DNA of 64,000 bases from Albifimbria verrucaria (taxonomy: Eukaryota; Ascomycota; Sordariomycetes; Hypocreales; Stachybotryaceae). Shown piece after piece: positions 21,272-32,067 of this stretch. The position numbers and the translations under genes are program-made. The first letter of the stretch is position 1; every line of letters starts with the position of its first letter. The stretch spans positions 2,976,001-3,040,000 of the forward strand of contig JAHREC010000018.1 of the NCBI GenBank assembly GCA_020081605.1. The letters run 5' to 3'. Below the pieces are notes generated by a model. The model saw only the letters and a program-made list of their open reading frames with translations. It did no database searches and was not told where the DNA came from.

Positions 21272-24172
21272 TCAACCCCTTCTCACCACGTTGACACCAG
21301 GGTTCACAAATGCCCGCGCGGCAATGTCGCTGAAACGACGGACAACGTTCGTGGTACCGCCCGTCACCTGAGCCTCGTCCATAATGAATTTAGAAGCCAC
21401 AGCCAGACGGTTCTTTGGATCACTCTCATCCAGGTGCTGGGGCAGTGTGCTCCCAAACCCAGGGTCGTATTTTGGCGCCAACTCCTGACGACAGCGATAG
21501 AGTAAAGCACGTCGCGATTCTCACGGCCATCAAGAAGGTGGCGCATTCTGTTCAAAACATCATCTCTCGCTTTTGCAACGGCCGGTGAATCAGGATCATC
21601 CTGTTTGCGAACGAACTCGGCCAGGCTATACCAGAAGTCGAACTGGCGCGTACGGTGAACATCGATGTCCTGGACAGGAGGAGCAAGAGGGTTGCTGGGT
21701 AAATAATCGCCGCAGAGCAATGCTTCGACAACACGCAGCCGATTACTGGCCTCCACGGCATCGCCATCGAGGGGCAAGGCCATGTGCAGAGCGCTGTTGC
21801 TTTTCTCAGGGGTTGGCAGGCAGTCTGAGCTAATTCCCAGACAATTCTGGTCTCTAGAACACCAGAATACGCCATTTGAGTGTGGTCGTTTGCCCTTACA
21901 GCCTCTAGGGTTTTCAAGAATGAGGCAAAGTGTTCGATAACTCGGGGATCTCGAGGAAAGTCATCTTGCCCTCCTCCACGAAGTAGTACCAGGTCGTTTC
22001 GAAAAAGGAACTGAGGCCACCAGCATACATCTCATGGTATACCTTGGTGATCTCATGAAACATGTCCTCCGAATAGTTGATTTGCTGAGCGGGGGTTGAG
22101 GACCCAGCAGGTTGATGATATCGTCGATCCTCATCTTCTTGGCTGTAGAAGAAACTGCGTGAGTAGATGATCGGGAAGCCAACGCAGCGTAAACACTTGG
22201 GAAACGACGCGAAATGGAAAATCAAGCGGAGGGGCGCCACCTCTGAGATGAGTATTATGGTCGGAGATCAATTTGGAATCTAGCAATCTTGCGTTGTCGT
22301 GATGGATAGACGTCGAGGGCAACATGCGAAAAGTGTGGTCGAGACCACCCGGGGATAACTGGTAGCAGGACTCGGTCTTGACGGAGGGTGTCGCCGAGGC
22401 CGAATGGGGATAGTTTGGGTCGTAGGCCACGGCGGTCGCTGAGGTGGCCGAGGTGGGTGTCGCGATGGGCGTTGGGTTCGGAGAGTGATTGGAGGGTAGG
22501 ATGTCGAGAAGAAGGGCGGTTGCGTGTTGTATGTAGCGGTCTGGCGGGGGCCAGCCGTGTTGGACGATGGGATGGATACGGGGGCGGAGGCGGAAGACGG
22601 CGTGGTTGGCTGGCTGGCCGGGCTGGACTGGGGCCTCCGGCGCCGAGAAGACTGTGGGTGTTGGCGAGCGGTGAGGTGGACTGCGAGCCGCCCGCCTGTT
22701 GCCTGAAAATAGGGTCGTAGCCTAGACACTCGCGCTTCGACTTTTGCAATTGTTGCAGGTGGGGTGTGTTTCGTCGCACTAATTGAGCGTGAGAAGGCGT
22801 TAGAGGCTTGGACAACAGGTGATGAGGGTGACAAATGGGCGGGTCCTGATGCCACACCGAGGATAGATAGACAGACAGACAGAGAGCCTCGGTCAAGTAT
22901 CTTCCAGAAGGGGTCTAAAAAAAAACCGAGAAGAAAGAAGCATGACTAGCGAATAGGTTCGTCAAGGAAAGTGAGTGGAGGGGAGATCGGCTACGTGGGC
23001 TTAACGGCCCGCCTCGCTTCATGGTGGCTCCACGACAAGCAGCTGCATGCAACCGCATGCGAGCCAGCATTTTTCATGACAATCGATACGTGGTCAGAAA
23101 GAAACTGCTGGGTCGGCTCAATATCGACTGGAACCAAGCGAGATTTTGGGTCGAGGTGCCCTCAGATGTACTGATTCGAGTCCGAGTGGGAATTGGAGAG
23201 CTTGGGGAGGTGCAAGACAAGAAAACGACGTCCAATCAAAGGTAAAGGTAATGATGGATAAAGTAAAAGCAAGCGTTCCCGTACCTTGATTCTGCGCTTA
23301 CGACACGTCAAGCAGCCCGTTTTAGTTCGACGCTTGATCTCCTACGAGGCTGGTAAGTAAACAGTAACCAAATGCATCGTCTCCTAATGGCCTCCTCTCC
23401 CGTCCAGTGCGACGAACCGCCTTTTTCTTGCACGTACCTTTTTGGGGCCTCTGCTGCCGAGAAGCCGAGGGTCGTGTGGTAGAGGGTAGCGACCCATAGG
23501 ATCCCCGGGAAGACCATACGGCGCAGATTGGACCATGGACTGATGCGGGTAGAAGGGCATGCTACTGGGCACCGGCGCAGAAGCCATATTCATGCCCATA
23601 CCCATGGGTGAGTGCGACAAGTGACTTGCGACGGCTTGTTGGGGCGCTTGGTCGATGGTCCGCATGCTAGGAAGCGGCATTGAGCTGCCCACGACGGAAT
23701 TGGGCCTGTAGGGATCGCCGGGCTGTGTTACAATGGTCGTGGGCGAATAAGAGGTATATGGATTCGGTGACAGGCTGACCGCCGGAGATGGCGAGTATGC
23801 GGCAGCAGAGGACGTGGCATAGGGAGCAGGCTGGCCGTGCTGGTGACTACCCGGCCCGCCAGGATAATGGTGGTGGCCCGACATGTCTCCGTTAGCCTCT
23901 GAGTCCTTGCCGTCGCCGTTCTGCGCCGAATTGGAAGCTGGCGCAGGAGTAGAAACGGCGGCAGGGTTCGGCGAGTCGTTGGCGGCGTTTGCGTAGGCGA
24001 TCGTCGAGGTCGCTGGATGGATGGTGTCAAGCTTGGGCGCCGGTGACGGGACAGTCTGCGGAGGTATTGATAGCAATGTCACCGGGTCTGGAGGTTCGCA
24101 GGCAGGAGGAAGAGGAGGAGGGACGAGGGAGGAGGAGTCCTCATCGTGACTGGAATCGCCCTGGAGAGCCAT
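21272..24172 (-). CDS. Zn2Cys6 fungal transcription factor, eight frameshifts
   Basis: This is a nuclear binuclear-zinc-cluster regulator; the target pathway cannot be read from the sequence. Exons are 24172-23438, 23341-23285 and 22778-21272. The first exon is a 245-residue disordered Pro/Ser/Ala-rich region. The cluster spans all three exons: KRRTKTGCLTCRKRRIK, then, after a 506-nt intron, CDETHPTCNNC and KSKRECLGYDP, giving the six Cys. A Pro/Ser/Thr linker precedes a helical C-terminal domain (DMFHEITKVYHEMYAGGLSS, FASFLKTLEAV) typical of fungal_trans_2-like factors. Eight single bases are missing in runs at 22742, 22630, 22494, 22199, 22091, 21944, 21809 and 21484. Corrected length is 768 aa with an exact multiple of three. 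Confidence 0.88.
22779..23284 (-). other. Unusually long intron inside the zinc cluster
   Basis: This 506-nt GT-AG intron separates the KRRIK and CDE halves of the zinc cluster. Other introns in the window are 47 to 110 nt. The splice junction is well supported because it joins the six Cys motif exactly in phase. No coding function is seen inside it. Confidence 0.75.
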
Positions 24173-25092
24173 TCTGCTTTTAATTAGGAAAATTTATGGA
24201 GCCATGAGGTTCGACCTCAACGGCCATGACAGGGGACACGAGACCCTGGCTCGGAAGTACAGAAGGGGAGGGAAGGGGGAGGTCGACAGGTAGGCCAGCC
24301 GAGAAAAGCACAAATACAATTAACAAGAAAAGACGACGAGGGTGCTGAATGGTGGTGGTGGACGATGGAGGTGGTGCTCGTGCAGCGTAAGGCGAGGTAT
24401 GTAGCGTAGCGTACCTCAAGACGTTGCAAGGTAACGCTGGCTTAGCTCAAGTACCTGAGTCAAAGAGCGAGAAGTAGCGCAACCTGGAGAAGAGCTTGAG
24501 ACACGGGGTAGTCTGTGGTGAACAAAAGTACCTGATACTTGGAACAGAGCTAGTGAATACTCCATAATAATGAAGTAGACCTCGGCCAGCAAAAATGGCG
24601 GACCGTGTACTTCCACGTCCTGCAGCTTTACCTTACCGTATGTAGCAAAAAGTGCTGGGCCTTTTTTCTTTCTCTCTCTTCTCCTTGAGCGAGATCCTGA
24701 ATAGTAAGTTACAGTACGGAGCGAGGCCCAGGGAGAAAGCTGGCGTACTACATGCAAGGCCGGCCGGGTTGGTGCGTGCAAGGACATGAAATCGTGCATG
24801 CAGGTGGCAGTTTGTAGATAGGCGGCGTGAGAGCTACCTAGACGAACGGGTAGGTTGCCTGCTGAGATGCCCGGGAAGAGCAAGGAGGCACAGGGCCAAC
24901 AGGCCAGAGGGCAGAGCGAAGGCACAGATGGGAAGCACCTGTGCAGGGGTTGACGGCGAGGTGGCCCAACATCCTGGAAGAGTCTACTGTAAGGTACGGG
25001 AGCGGACCAGTAGGCAAGATGGACAGGGCAAGGGAAGCTGGGATAGCTCCAGCTGTGATGGTGGCCATGTACCTACAGTCAATGAGGGTGCT

Positions 25093-25114
25093 CACGTCAC
25101 GGAACCGTGACGTG
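25093..25114. promoter_or_regulatory. Perfect 10-bp inverted repeat with CRE-like half sites
   Basis: The arms are CACGTCACGG and CCGTGACGTG separated by AA. Each arm contains TGACGTG/CACGTCA, which carries the TGACGT core bound by fungal bZIP factors of the ATF/CREB type. It lies about 920 bp upstream of the Zn2Cys6 factor start. The arrangement is seen directly; its regulatory role is inferred. Confidence 0.45.
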
Positions 25115-25127
25115 ATGAGATGGGAAC

Positions 25128-25180
25128 GGATAGATGGATGGATAGATGGATGGATGGATGGGTGGATGGATGGGTGGATG
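25128..25180. repeat. (GGAT)n microsatellite
   Basis: About thirteen tandem GGAT units, with GATA and GGTG variants. It starts 13 bp after the perfect inverted repeat. Confidence 0.85.
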
Positions 25181-25858
25181 TCTGGGGGCGTGCCTGGTCC
25201 CGTGAGCAAACAAGTGACCTCGAGTTGGGGGTTGGAGAGCCTTGGTTGTACCATGAAGCTGATGCTACGAAGCTAAGATCGACCTTAGAATAAAGCTGTC
25301 TGGTTAGGCAAAGCCGGCTGGATCGGTATGTCACGCCGGTCCAATCGGCCACCGCTGCCGACAACAAAGAGAGCAGATGGGTGGGGAATTATAGGATCGC
25401 ACCTGTCAAACTTTTGGTCGACGGCTCGTCCTGGGTGAGCTTCCGCGGCCGAAGCTCGTCCTGAAGCTGTAACAACTGGGGTGGAGGGATAGAGGGTAGA
25501 TGTAATTGGAGAAGGGGAAGGGAGGGGGAAGACCGAGAAGAGAGGGAGGGGGCCCTAGCAAAGAATTTGATAGGGAAAGAGAAGGAGAGAGAGAAAAAGG
25601 CGTCGATGTTGGACTAGGTTACAGCAAAGCCTCCTGTTCGATTCCAAGGTGGGCACCTTTACCTTCGTAAACTCCATGGCAGGCACAGGCAGTGTGGGAT
25701 GGTGGACGAACACGTTGCCGTGAAGGGAAGATGGCTAGACTGTTCCTTAGGCGCGAGCACGACGCGGGATACAGGGCCGAAGGAACAGAAATGTCGCGCG
25801 TTCAAAAGGCCCTTCTCGACAGCTCAGCATGCCGGAACCTCTACCACACACACTCTCT

Positions 25859-25877
25859 CACGCACGCACGCACGCAG
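25859..25877. repeat. (CGCA)n microsatellite
   Basis: Four to five tandem ACGC/CGCA units directly follow a CA/CT-rich stretch. A longer copy of the same repeat is at 29153-29180. Confidence 0.7.
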
Positions 25878-26561
25878 AGTTGATAGACGCGCAACAGACG
25901 ACACTAATTCTCACTTGCAGCCATGGGACGGTGGATGTCGAAAGGGTAAAAGAGGGTAAAAGGGGTCCCATCGCCCGATTAGTCGTTCAATTGGCTTCGG
26001 AGCCGCGCGGAAGAACTAACAGCTTCCCGATGGCCTGTCTTCACTTTTAGCGTCAAGCCATTGACGGGGGCCAGCCGGGAAGACTTGCCTGGACCAGACG
26101 ACCATTACGTAGGTTACGAACTAAGTTACCTGTACCTGGGTCTAGGGCACCTGTCATGTCAATCGCTACCCCAGAGGGTTTCCTTACCTGGCCTCTGCCT
26201 TGCCTTGTATGACCTACCTACTTTCCGTGTCGTGCTAATTAGCATCCGAACCAACCTGGAAGGGGGAAAAGAAAAAAAAGAAAAGAGAAAAAAGAAGGAA
26301 ATGACCACTAAGTGCTGCACCTTCATTTAATTTTGCCAATTTATGTCCCGCCGTGGACGAGGGTTTATTAACCAGCCAACGAAACAACGGTGAGTGCATC
26401 ATTCTTTTGCGTGGATCGGCCGCGCACGTACTACTTGAGGATCTTGGGTGCATTGGCTAAAGGTTAAAAACATAACAGCTTAATACTACACAGCTGACTC
26501 CCAAAAGGTTGCCTGCCAACTGGGAGGTAGGAAGTAAGACGCTGTGAAGTTACGTCCTATT

Positions 26562-26588
26562 CCTACCTACCTCTACCTACCTACCTAC
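26562..26588. repeat. (CTAC)n tract
   Basis: Tandem CTAC units with one CT interruption, within the gene-free region. Confidence 0.65.
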
Positions 26589-26950
26589 TGGGTATGTGCA
26601 TTGTAACTAAGACCACCCTCTCTACGGATTACTCTGTACTAGTATCTTATTTGCCTTACCGTACCGACCTACCTACTTGACATGTGCCTTAAATTAGGCG
26701 CCAAGCTACTTAGGTAATTTAATCGGCCGATAGATGTACAGTGTGTCGGTAAGCGGCTTAGAGCAGCTCACCTTACTTTACGATGGCCCCTCCTTAGCTC
26801 CTCTTCCCGCACTAGGCTAAGTTAGTACCTTCCAAATCGTATCTAACATGAGCTCTTTCCTCCAGCAACTGCACGCTACCGGCTACCGAGTACCTGCCTC
26901 GCCTTCCCTTTACTTACCATTCCGTCCGTACCTACCTTAGCCTCCTCATC

Positions 26951-26977
26951 GCCTTGCCTTCCTTGCCTTGCCTTGCC
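26951..26977. repeat. (CCTTG)n tract
   Basis: Imperfect tandem CCTTG/GCCTT pentamers in the gene-free region, in the same pyrimidine style as the TACCT array at 8725. Confidence 0.65.
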
Positions 26978-29152
26978 TAACCTTAGGTACCTTACCTTTT
27001 CTTTTTACCTTGCCTTCCATTGCCTGCCCCCAGAATGGCTATCAACAATAGTTCCCGGTCCCCTTCACCACATTCCACCGACTCACTCTCACTCACTCAC
27101 TTACTCTCCACTCCATCTGCTGGGACTATCATGCATCTCTACGGATCAGGCGAAGGGGCCCTGAGCCCATGTCGGGTAATTCATCCGTCCTGACATTGGA
27201 TACCTACACCGACCGCATGCAATACTTCTTCCACCTACCTCATCTCATCTCACATCCTTACGTGACACTGCCTCTCTCAAATCTCCCTCGTACTTCTCCG
27301 CATCGTTACATCAGGCACAGCAAGAAGAGCCGAAAAATGCCTCTGGCTATGCCAATGCTAGTAAAGGGGAATAAACAGCCGACAGAAAACCTGCACCTTG
27401 CTTCCTAATTCCCACCCTACCGGTGTCTGTGCCCCAAAAAAAAAAAACGCGCGAGAAAGCTGCAGCTAACTGAATGAGCGTGCATCTTACGCAACACCTT
27501 GCAGCGGACACACGGGGCTCCCCGCTGCATCTCCTGACCCTGACCTGGGCCCCTGATTATCCGTCGGGGACACCTTGGTCGTCCCATTTTGCGAGCTTGC
27601 AAATCGCTCGGTCTCATCCCCTTGGCCCGCCGCTCTTTGACCTTTGAGATCCATGGATCTTCTTCGTCCGGAGGGCGCGTGTGGAATGCACGGGCATGGC
27701 CGAGTCTGCCAGACTGGCAGTGATTTGAGCGCAACGCCGTCAGAGCGACTTCACTCAACTACCAACTCGGCCTAATGGCGGAAGTTCCCGGGCTTGAGTT
27801 TACGTTGGCACTGACAAGGCACATTTTGCGCAAGTTGCTTGTTTCACAAGGTGACAAAAGTTAGCCGAGTCCGAAGCTAGAGGTGAAGCCGATAGCCGGC
27901 CCTCCAGGGGTTCATCCAAGATACCAAAAGAGCACTTACACGATCATGCCAGATAAGCACCATCAAACAAATTCACCCCTGTGACTAGGCGAACCACCTG
28001 TTCGCAAGGAAAAATCTCCTTGCCAAGCTCGGTTCCTCCTAGGTCAAACTAATACAAACCTGGAACTTTTTCTAATTGGGTACCCGGATTTCCCAAGCCA
28101 CGGACATCGCAGGCGAGAGCAACCCCAGCAGTCTCGTCAGAGCCCCTGTTTTGAAGGAAGAAGAGGGGAATGAATGGCTGGTACGGTTTTCTCGAGCCTC
28201 CTCCCTCATCCTCCTCTTGGCCCCCTTTCCCAAGGCATGGAATGGGAAAGGACCATTGGGGTTTTCAAGGCTTAGGCATGTACCAGACCCAGAAAGGTCA
28301 AAAGGCCGTGCAACATGACCAACCATCTTGTGCTGGGGTCATGGACAAGAACCTTCCGGTTGGTACAGGTACTGGAGGTGTGAGTCGACGAGGTACGATC
28401 AAGGAGGGAGGGTGTCCCGACCACACGGGCCTGAGACTGAAGGGCTACATCTTTTCATCAACCCTAAATGGACCACCTGGTTCACCCTGATGCGCCGCTT
28501 CAAGCCATGTGTTCATCTGTGTACGAGGGGTATCGATAGATGGCATTAAGTCATCGTCCTCTCTTTTCCTGCTTCCTATCGCGGCGTTTTATCTGTCGAT
28601 AAAATCACCCTGGCTTGAATCTGGACCGTTCTACGGTACAAGCGCCTTGAGTATAGGAGGCAGGCCTGCTTGGGACACCTGGATGTGGGCATGGGGAGGG
28701 GACATGGTACCCTGACGGGCCGTGGTCACCTTGGCCTAACCACGGCAGCTTCGGGGAGGCTCCTTTGGAGAACACCGCTGAGACAACATGAAGTGGCACT
28801 CCCGTGCAGATACGCCCTAGACCTGTTTGTCCGTGACTAGACTGACCTTGTCCACAGTGTTCGTATCAACCTTATTTGTCTATGACTACACTCTCCACTC
28901 AAGCGTTAGGATGCATGGATGGTTGCCAAACCGCTCCGAACTTATGACCCTTTGGGTGAAGCTGGAATCTTGTCACTTGTAACATTCAGGGTTCTCTTCC
29001 ATACATGATCCGGAAACAAGTCTCCAACGCAACATACCGGAGAGGTCGGCGGAACATGGCCATATCTCATACAAACTTCGCCTCCTTCCCCGTCAATCTG
29101 AATCTGCCCGGCCCGGATAGATACTGACGGATCACACCCTGGGCACACACAG

Positions 29153-29180
29153 ACACGCACGCACGCACGCACGCACGCGC
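29153..29180. repeat. (CACG)n microsatellite
   Basis: About seven tandem ACGC units, an alternating purine-pyrimidine tract, 450 bp beyond the 3' end of the glycosyltransferase gene. Confidence 0.8.
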
Positions 29181-29636
29181 ACATAGCAGTGCCGAGCCAC
29201 AAGCCGCTCGCTTCTGCATGGCCTCGATCTACCCCGATGAGAGCTGCCGCACTTTGATTAACAGCATCATCAATTCTGAATTGGACTTGATCAGCCTCCG
29301 CATGGCACTAGGATGATTCTTCCCCATTTACCCAAGGAGCCAATCCACATCGGCCAGGCTGCATGCGTGCTGCATCCTAGCACGCTTCGAAGCAAAATAC
29401 CATTCAGCCATAACGGACGCCCTGCATACCCGGTGGTTCCAAGCATATCCATGCCGCGTGGTTCCAGGTGCCATGGTCCACCCCGAACTTTTGGGCAACC
29501 CTTGCAGTTGCCATGAAGCACGGTAAGCTGGTCCTGACCACGCCAGTTGACTCTTTGGTAATGGCTGCATGATGTGCGTAGTTACTTGTCAACCGGACAA
29601 AAGCACAGTCATTGGAGTCCATCAATCATAAACTGC

Positions 29637-31052
29637 TCAAGGACATTGCTGCATTAGACGTTTTAGTTGAGGCCAGTTCACCCCTGAGAATGTGCGCTCG
29701 GCGGCCCCATCGCCAATCGCCATCCACGCGCTTCCCCGGCACGTCCTTGTCTCTTCCTCGTATGTCCAGGCGAGGCATCCACTGCCGCTACGCTCGCATT
29801 TGTTGCGGCACGCATCTGCGTTCTTGGCTCCTTTCCAGACCTTGACCTTCTCATCCACAGGACCGATGTGGTCTTGCTTATGCTGCACTGGCTGGCCGGC
29901 AAGATCTTGTAAAGGATAGGTACCGAAATGCTCCCAGACATCGCTCCAGAGGAGAGGATTGTGAAGGCGCGCCAAGACATGCCCGACGTTACCCATTGCC
30001 CCTGTCTTGCGTAGACCGTGGAAAGAAATGAGAGGAGAACAGTAGCGGTCTGCGGAAATTCGGGTGACCTCGGGCGGCTCTCCATTGAAATGGTGGCTAT
30101 ACCTTTCGGTGAGGTAGATGCCAATCTTTTGAAGCGTTGTCGCCACCAATTTGTCACCCCACGTCTCGTCAAGGGAAGCGATGTATGACCTGGCCACGAT
30201 ATCGGGACGGCTGAAGAGACGCCTCATGGCCTCCCTGAGATGATGACTGCAGAACCTCCATGCGCAAACCTACCTTTATAATCGCCCACTGCATTACCAA
30301 TATAATGAGGTTCTCGCGAATTTAGACGATCCAGGAACAGCTGAAGTGATGGCTTGACCAAGAATGTATCATCGTCCAAAATGATGTACCATTTCTTCTG
30401 AGGCATCTTTTGATACAGCATTTCCATACCCATGATGAACTATTGAGACGTTAGCAATGTCAGTGGCTGCCCTGTCAGGATCGTATTCGGTACCTTGAGT
30501 GCATCCAGCTCCCAACCATAATCCTTCCCCAGCTGGTTAGCTTCGGCCTCGTCGCCGGCGTCTACGGCCTCTTGTAAGCCTTGGTATTTTATAAATCTAG
30601 GATGGCTACGCAAGTCTTTGCCAACCTTGCCCTCCATAACCGGCCTGATGGCGTCGTGGACAGGAACGCCGAGCAGCTTTGCATCTGTGGCATTGACAGT
30701 GGTCCAGTCTCCCACCACAATGAAGCGACGCCCGTCATCACCCAAAAGGTCTCCGGCCAGGAGAAGGCCTTCAGCTGGGCCGCAACTCGGTGCCGAGTAC
30801 CGTAGCCTGTCTTAATGAGGTAGCCCACATCGGCGCCGAGGTCGATGTGGTGCTGCGCGGGCGCACGCAGCCAGGCGTCGCGGTCTGCGACCACCTCCCG
30901 AAATAGGTTGGAGAGCCGCGCCGCGTTGAAGTGGACGGCTAGACGGACCGCAGAATCCGGGGCAGGATGAGGTACCAGATATTCAGCACAAAGAAGGACA
31001 CGACTACCAGGGAGACCAGACGACGACGCAGGCGCCGCGGAATGGTCAGCAT
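29637..31052 (-). CDS. GT31/Fringe-like glycosyltransferase with C-terminal Cys-rich domain
   Basis: This is a type II Golgi-type membrane glycosyltransferase. Exons are 31052-30494 and 30439-29637. A short basic N-terminus and one anchor helix (LVSLVVVSFFVLNIWYLIL) precede a lumenal catalytic domain. The metal-binding DxD is seen as YIILDDDTFLVKPSLQ, followed by YIGNAVGDYKGRFAHGGSAV, both typical of Fringe-like/GT31 enzymes. The C-terminal 60 residues contain CRNKCERSGSGCLAWTY and a TCRGSAW stretch, resembling a PAN/apple-like module. Three single bases are missing, at 30959-30962, 30777-30779 and 30233-30235. Corrected length is 454 aa. Donor and acceptor sugars cannot be inferred. Confidence 0.85.
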
Positions 31053-32067
31053 CACGAAAATAAATCGTATGCCACCGTATCGAGCTGTCCCTCTCAAGCG
31101 GTGTCCGCATGCGTTGCGACAGGTCAGTTGTGTAACAAGGGCACCGGAGCTTGGTGGTGGTGTCTTGGATGGGTCGCGCGCATGTGCGGACAAGATGCGA
31201 AATACACCCGGTATTCACCACCTCGATACGGCAATTGCCATGACTTGTCAAGATTTCGTCTGGGGGTTTATGTAGGAGCAGACTGGACAAGCCTGTAGCG
31301 TCTTTGCGAGCCACCACAATCCTCGCGAGTCGTTCGCTGTGCTTTTAAGGGGCGTGTGTAAATGACAGGTTACAGCCAATCAACAGGACGATAGCACCTC
31401 GTAAAAAGTACAGAGCTAAACAAGGCCGGATGCAGGAAATGAGCAAAGCTGGCTGGCAATTGGAGCCACTTTTGAAGCCTCCGTCAATGCTCGTCGACTC
31501 GTCCCCTTATTTTGTATGTTCAGCGGAAAACCCATTGACTTGTTCGCGATCCGAGTCCATGGATTGGAGTGGATGAGTCAGCAAGACGCTGGAGGGTAAT
31601 TGGTCAAGAGCTGGATATCAATTTCGTGAGATCATTTCTAGGTCATGCTGTAGAAGAGATATGCCCAAGGAAAAGGATAAAAATGCTGATTCTACACTGA
31701 ATACACAAAAGATCAACTAGATATCTTATCAATGTTGACACCGACTACGGCAATATATGCTCTATATAATGTGTATGTATTGTGTTTATATGCGAAGAGA
31801 ACATCAAACGACGCTCTCATGGATTCTGCCACCCAGGCACTCTTCGTCTCAACGAGACTGGCTAATCAACCGAAAAAACAAAGCCCTCAGAAATGTAATC
31901 TTTTTTCAGAAACCCATTCTTTATGGTTTCAAAACCGTCTAAACGCCGAACCCATGCATTGTGACAAAGGGCTTGATATGCACCAAAATTTGTACTTGCA
32001 GTAAGCGATCAACCCAGGCACTGGCGCCTGGGTGTATGTAGACAAGACATCCCGCACTCTCCTCCGT
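31053..32067. other. Spacer between UBP16-like and glycosyltransferase genes
   Basis: This 1.0-kb region holds the glycosyltransferase promoter and the 3' flank of the deubiquitinase gene. It becomes AT-rich between about 31650 and 31950. No gene is supported. Confidence 0.45.

Larger units (their letters stand above)
24173..29636. other. 5.5-kb gene-free region upstream of the Zn2Cys6 factor
   Basis: No protein family is recognisable here in six frames; the longest frames (up to about 170 codons) are low-complexity or overlapped by equally long antisense frames. The region contains a GGAT array, two CGCA arrays, TACCT/CCTTG tracts, CTACC runs, a perfect inverted repeat at 25093-25114 and a 12-base A run near 27436. 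It is probably a long regulatory/5' UTR zone for the factor plus the 3' flank of the glycosyltransferase. A non-coding RNA is possible but not supported. Confidence 0.5.

Noticed and set aside
21272..24172. A secondary-metabolite cluster around the Zn2Cys6 factor.
   Set aside because: The neighbours are housekeeping genes (GNAT, complex I, GT31, UBP16); no polyketide synthase, peptide synthetase, terpene cyclase, P450 or transporter set is present.
25630..25650. GTTCGATTCC, matching a tRNA B box.
   Set aside because: The flanking bases do not form a five-pair T stem and no A box or acceptor stem is found upstream.
28072..28490. Overlapping frames of 80-106 codons on both strands.
   Set aside because: No similarity to any known family, and frames on both strands overlap without codon preference.
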